NCBI GenBank assembly: GCA_002435825.1 | Contig: DIVL01000026.1 | Location: 1-13,709, forward strand | Reading direction: 5' to 3' | Length of the DNA: 13,709 nt | Source of the DNA: Anaerolineaceae bacterium UBA6133 | GTDB taxonomy: Bacteria; Chloroflexota; Anaerolineae; Anaerolineales; Anaerolineaceae | Shown here: one piece after another, positions 13,649 to 13,709 of the stretch | Layout: each line of letters opens with the position of its first letter | Numbering within the stretch: position 1 is the stretch's first letter | Program-made: the position numbers and the translations under genes | Notes under the pieces: generated by a model | Database searches by the model: none | What the model was told of the DNA's origin: nothing | What the model saw: the letters and a program-made list of their open reading frames with translations, nothing else

Positions 13649-13709
13649 TACTTGGAAATCTCAAAAATCTCAAAAATTACAACTCTTGAATTCAACTCAT
13701 AAGTGCAAC

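Noticed and set aside
13569..13673. 35-residue N-terminal extension of AbiEi that looks like a signal peptide
   Set aside because: It consists of the promoter and the inverted-repeat operator; a cytoplasmic DNA-binding repressor should have no signal peptide.

Overview
This is a bacterial chromosomal window of moderate GC with a distinctly AT-richer right end. The gene set suggests an anaerobic or facultative Chloroflexota, most likely an Anaerolineae-type organism. That placement is inference from the mix of families, not from a marker gene: an rpsU-infA pair, a small membrane protein with a KKK stretch, a transmembrane segment and a Cys-Cys-Cys run, a DUF4190 protein, an aldo/keto reductase with a ferredoxin tail, and thiamine salvage genes.

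Layout, left to right. (1) Positions 50-630 hold rpsU (bS21) and infA (IF-1) as a two-gene translation operon with a TATAAT box, a leader hairpin, a very strong Shine-Dalgarno and an intrinsic terminator. (2) A GNAT acetyltransferase (plus strand) converges on a small acidic protein and an AI-2E family transporter (minus strand), with a shared bidirectional terminator between them. (3) Positions 3384-5382 hold an aldo/keto reductase with two [4Fe-4S] motifs, translationally coupled to a DUF2085 membrane protein. (4) Positions 5413-6626 hold a three-gene operon of small membrane proteins: DUF4126, DUF4190 and a one-pass peptide.

(5) On the minus strand, from about 11734 down to 6642, lies the clearest regulated unit: a TPP riboswitch with a terminator, then thiamine pyrophosphokinase, ThiB-, ThiP- and ThiQ-like ABC transporter genes, and a DUF402 protein. 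Gaps are 10 nt or less, or genes overlap. The logic is thiamine import followed by conversion to TPP, with TPP shutting the operon off. The aptamer 3' strand can pair with the terminator 5' arm over nine base pairs, which gives a concrete switching model. DUF402, a family that includes nucleoside tri/diphosphate phosphatases, is the unexplained member.

(6) The AT-rich right end (11916-13650, minus strand) is a type IV AbiE toxin-antitoxin module: AbiEi antitoxin/repressor followed by the AbiEii nucleotidyltransferase toxin. Its promoter carries a large inverted repeat (15 bp perfect, about 22-23 bp imperfect) that overlaps both the -10 box and the start codon, as expected for AbiEi autoregulation.

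I found no CRISPR array, insertion sequence, tRNA or rRNA gene. The most interesting items are the DUF402 gene in the TPP regulon, the riboswitch switching geometry, the AbiE operator, two apparently leaderless starts, and hendecad repeats at the C-terminus of the AI-2E transporter.
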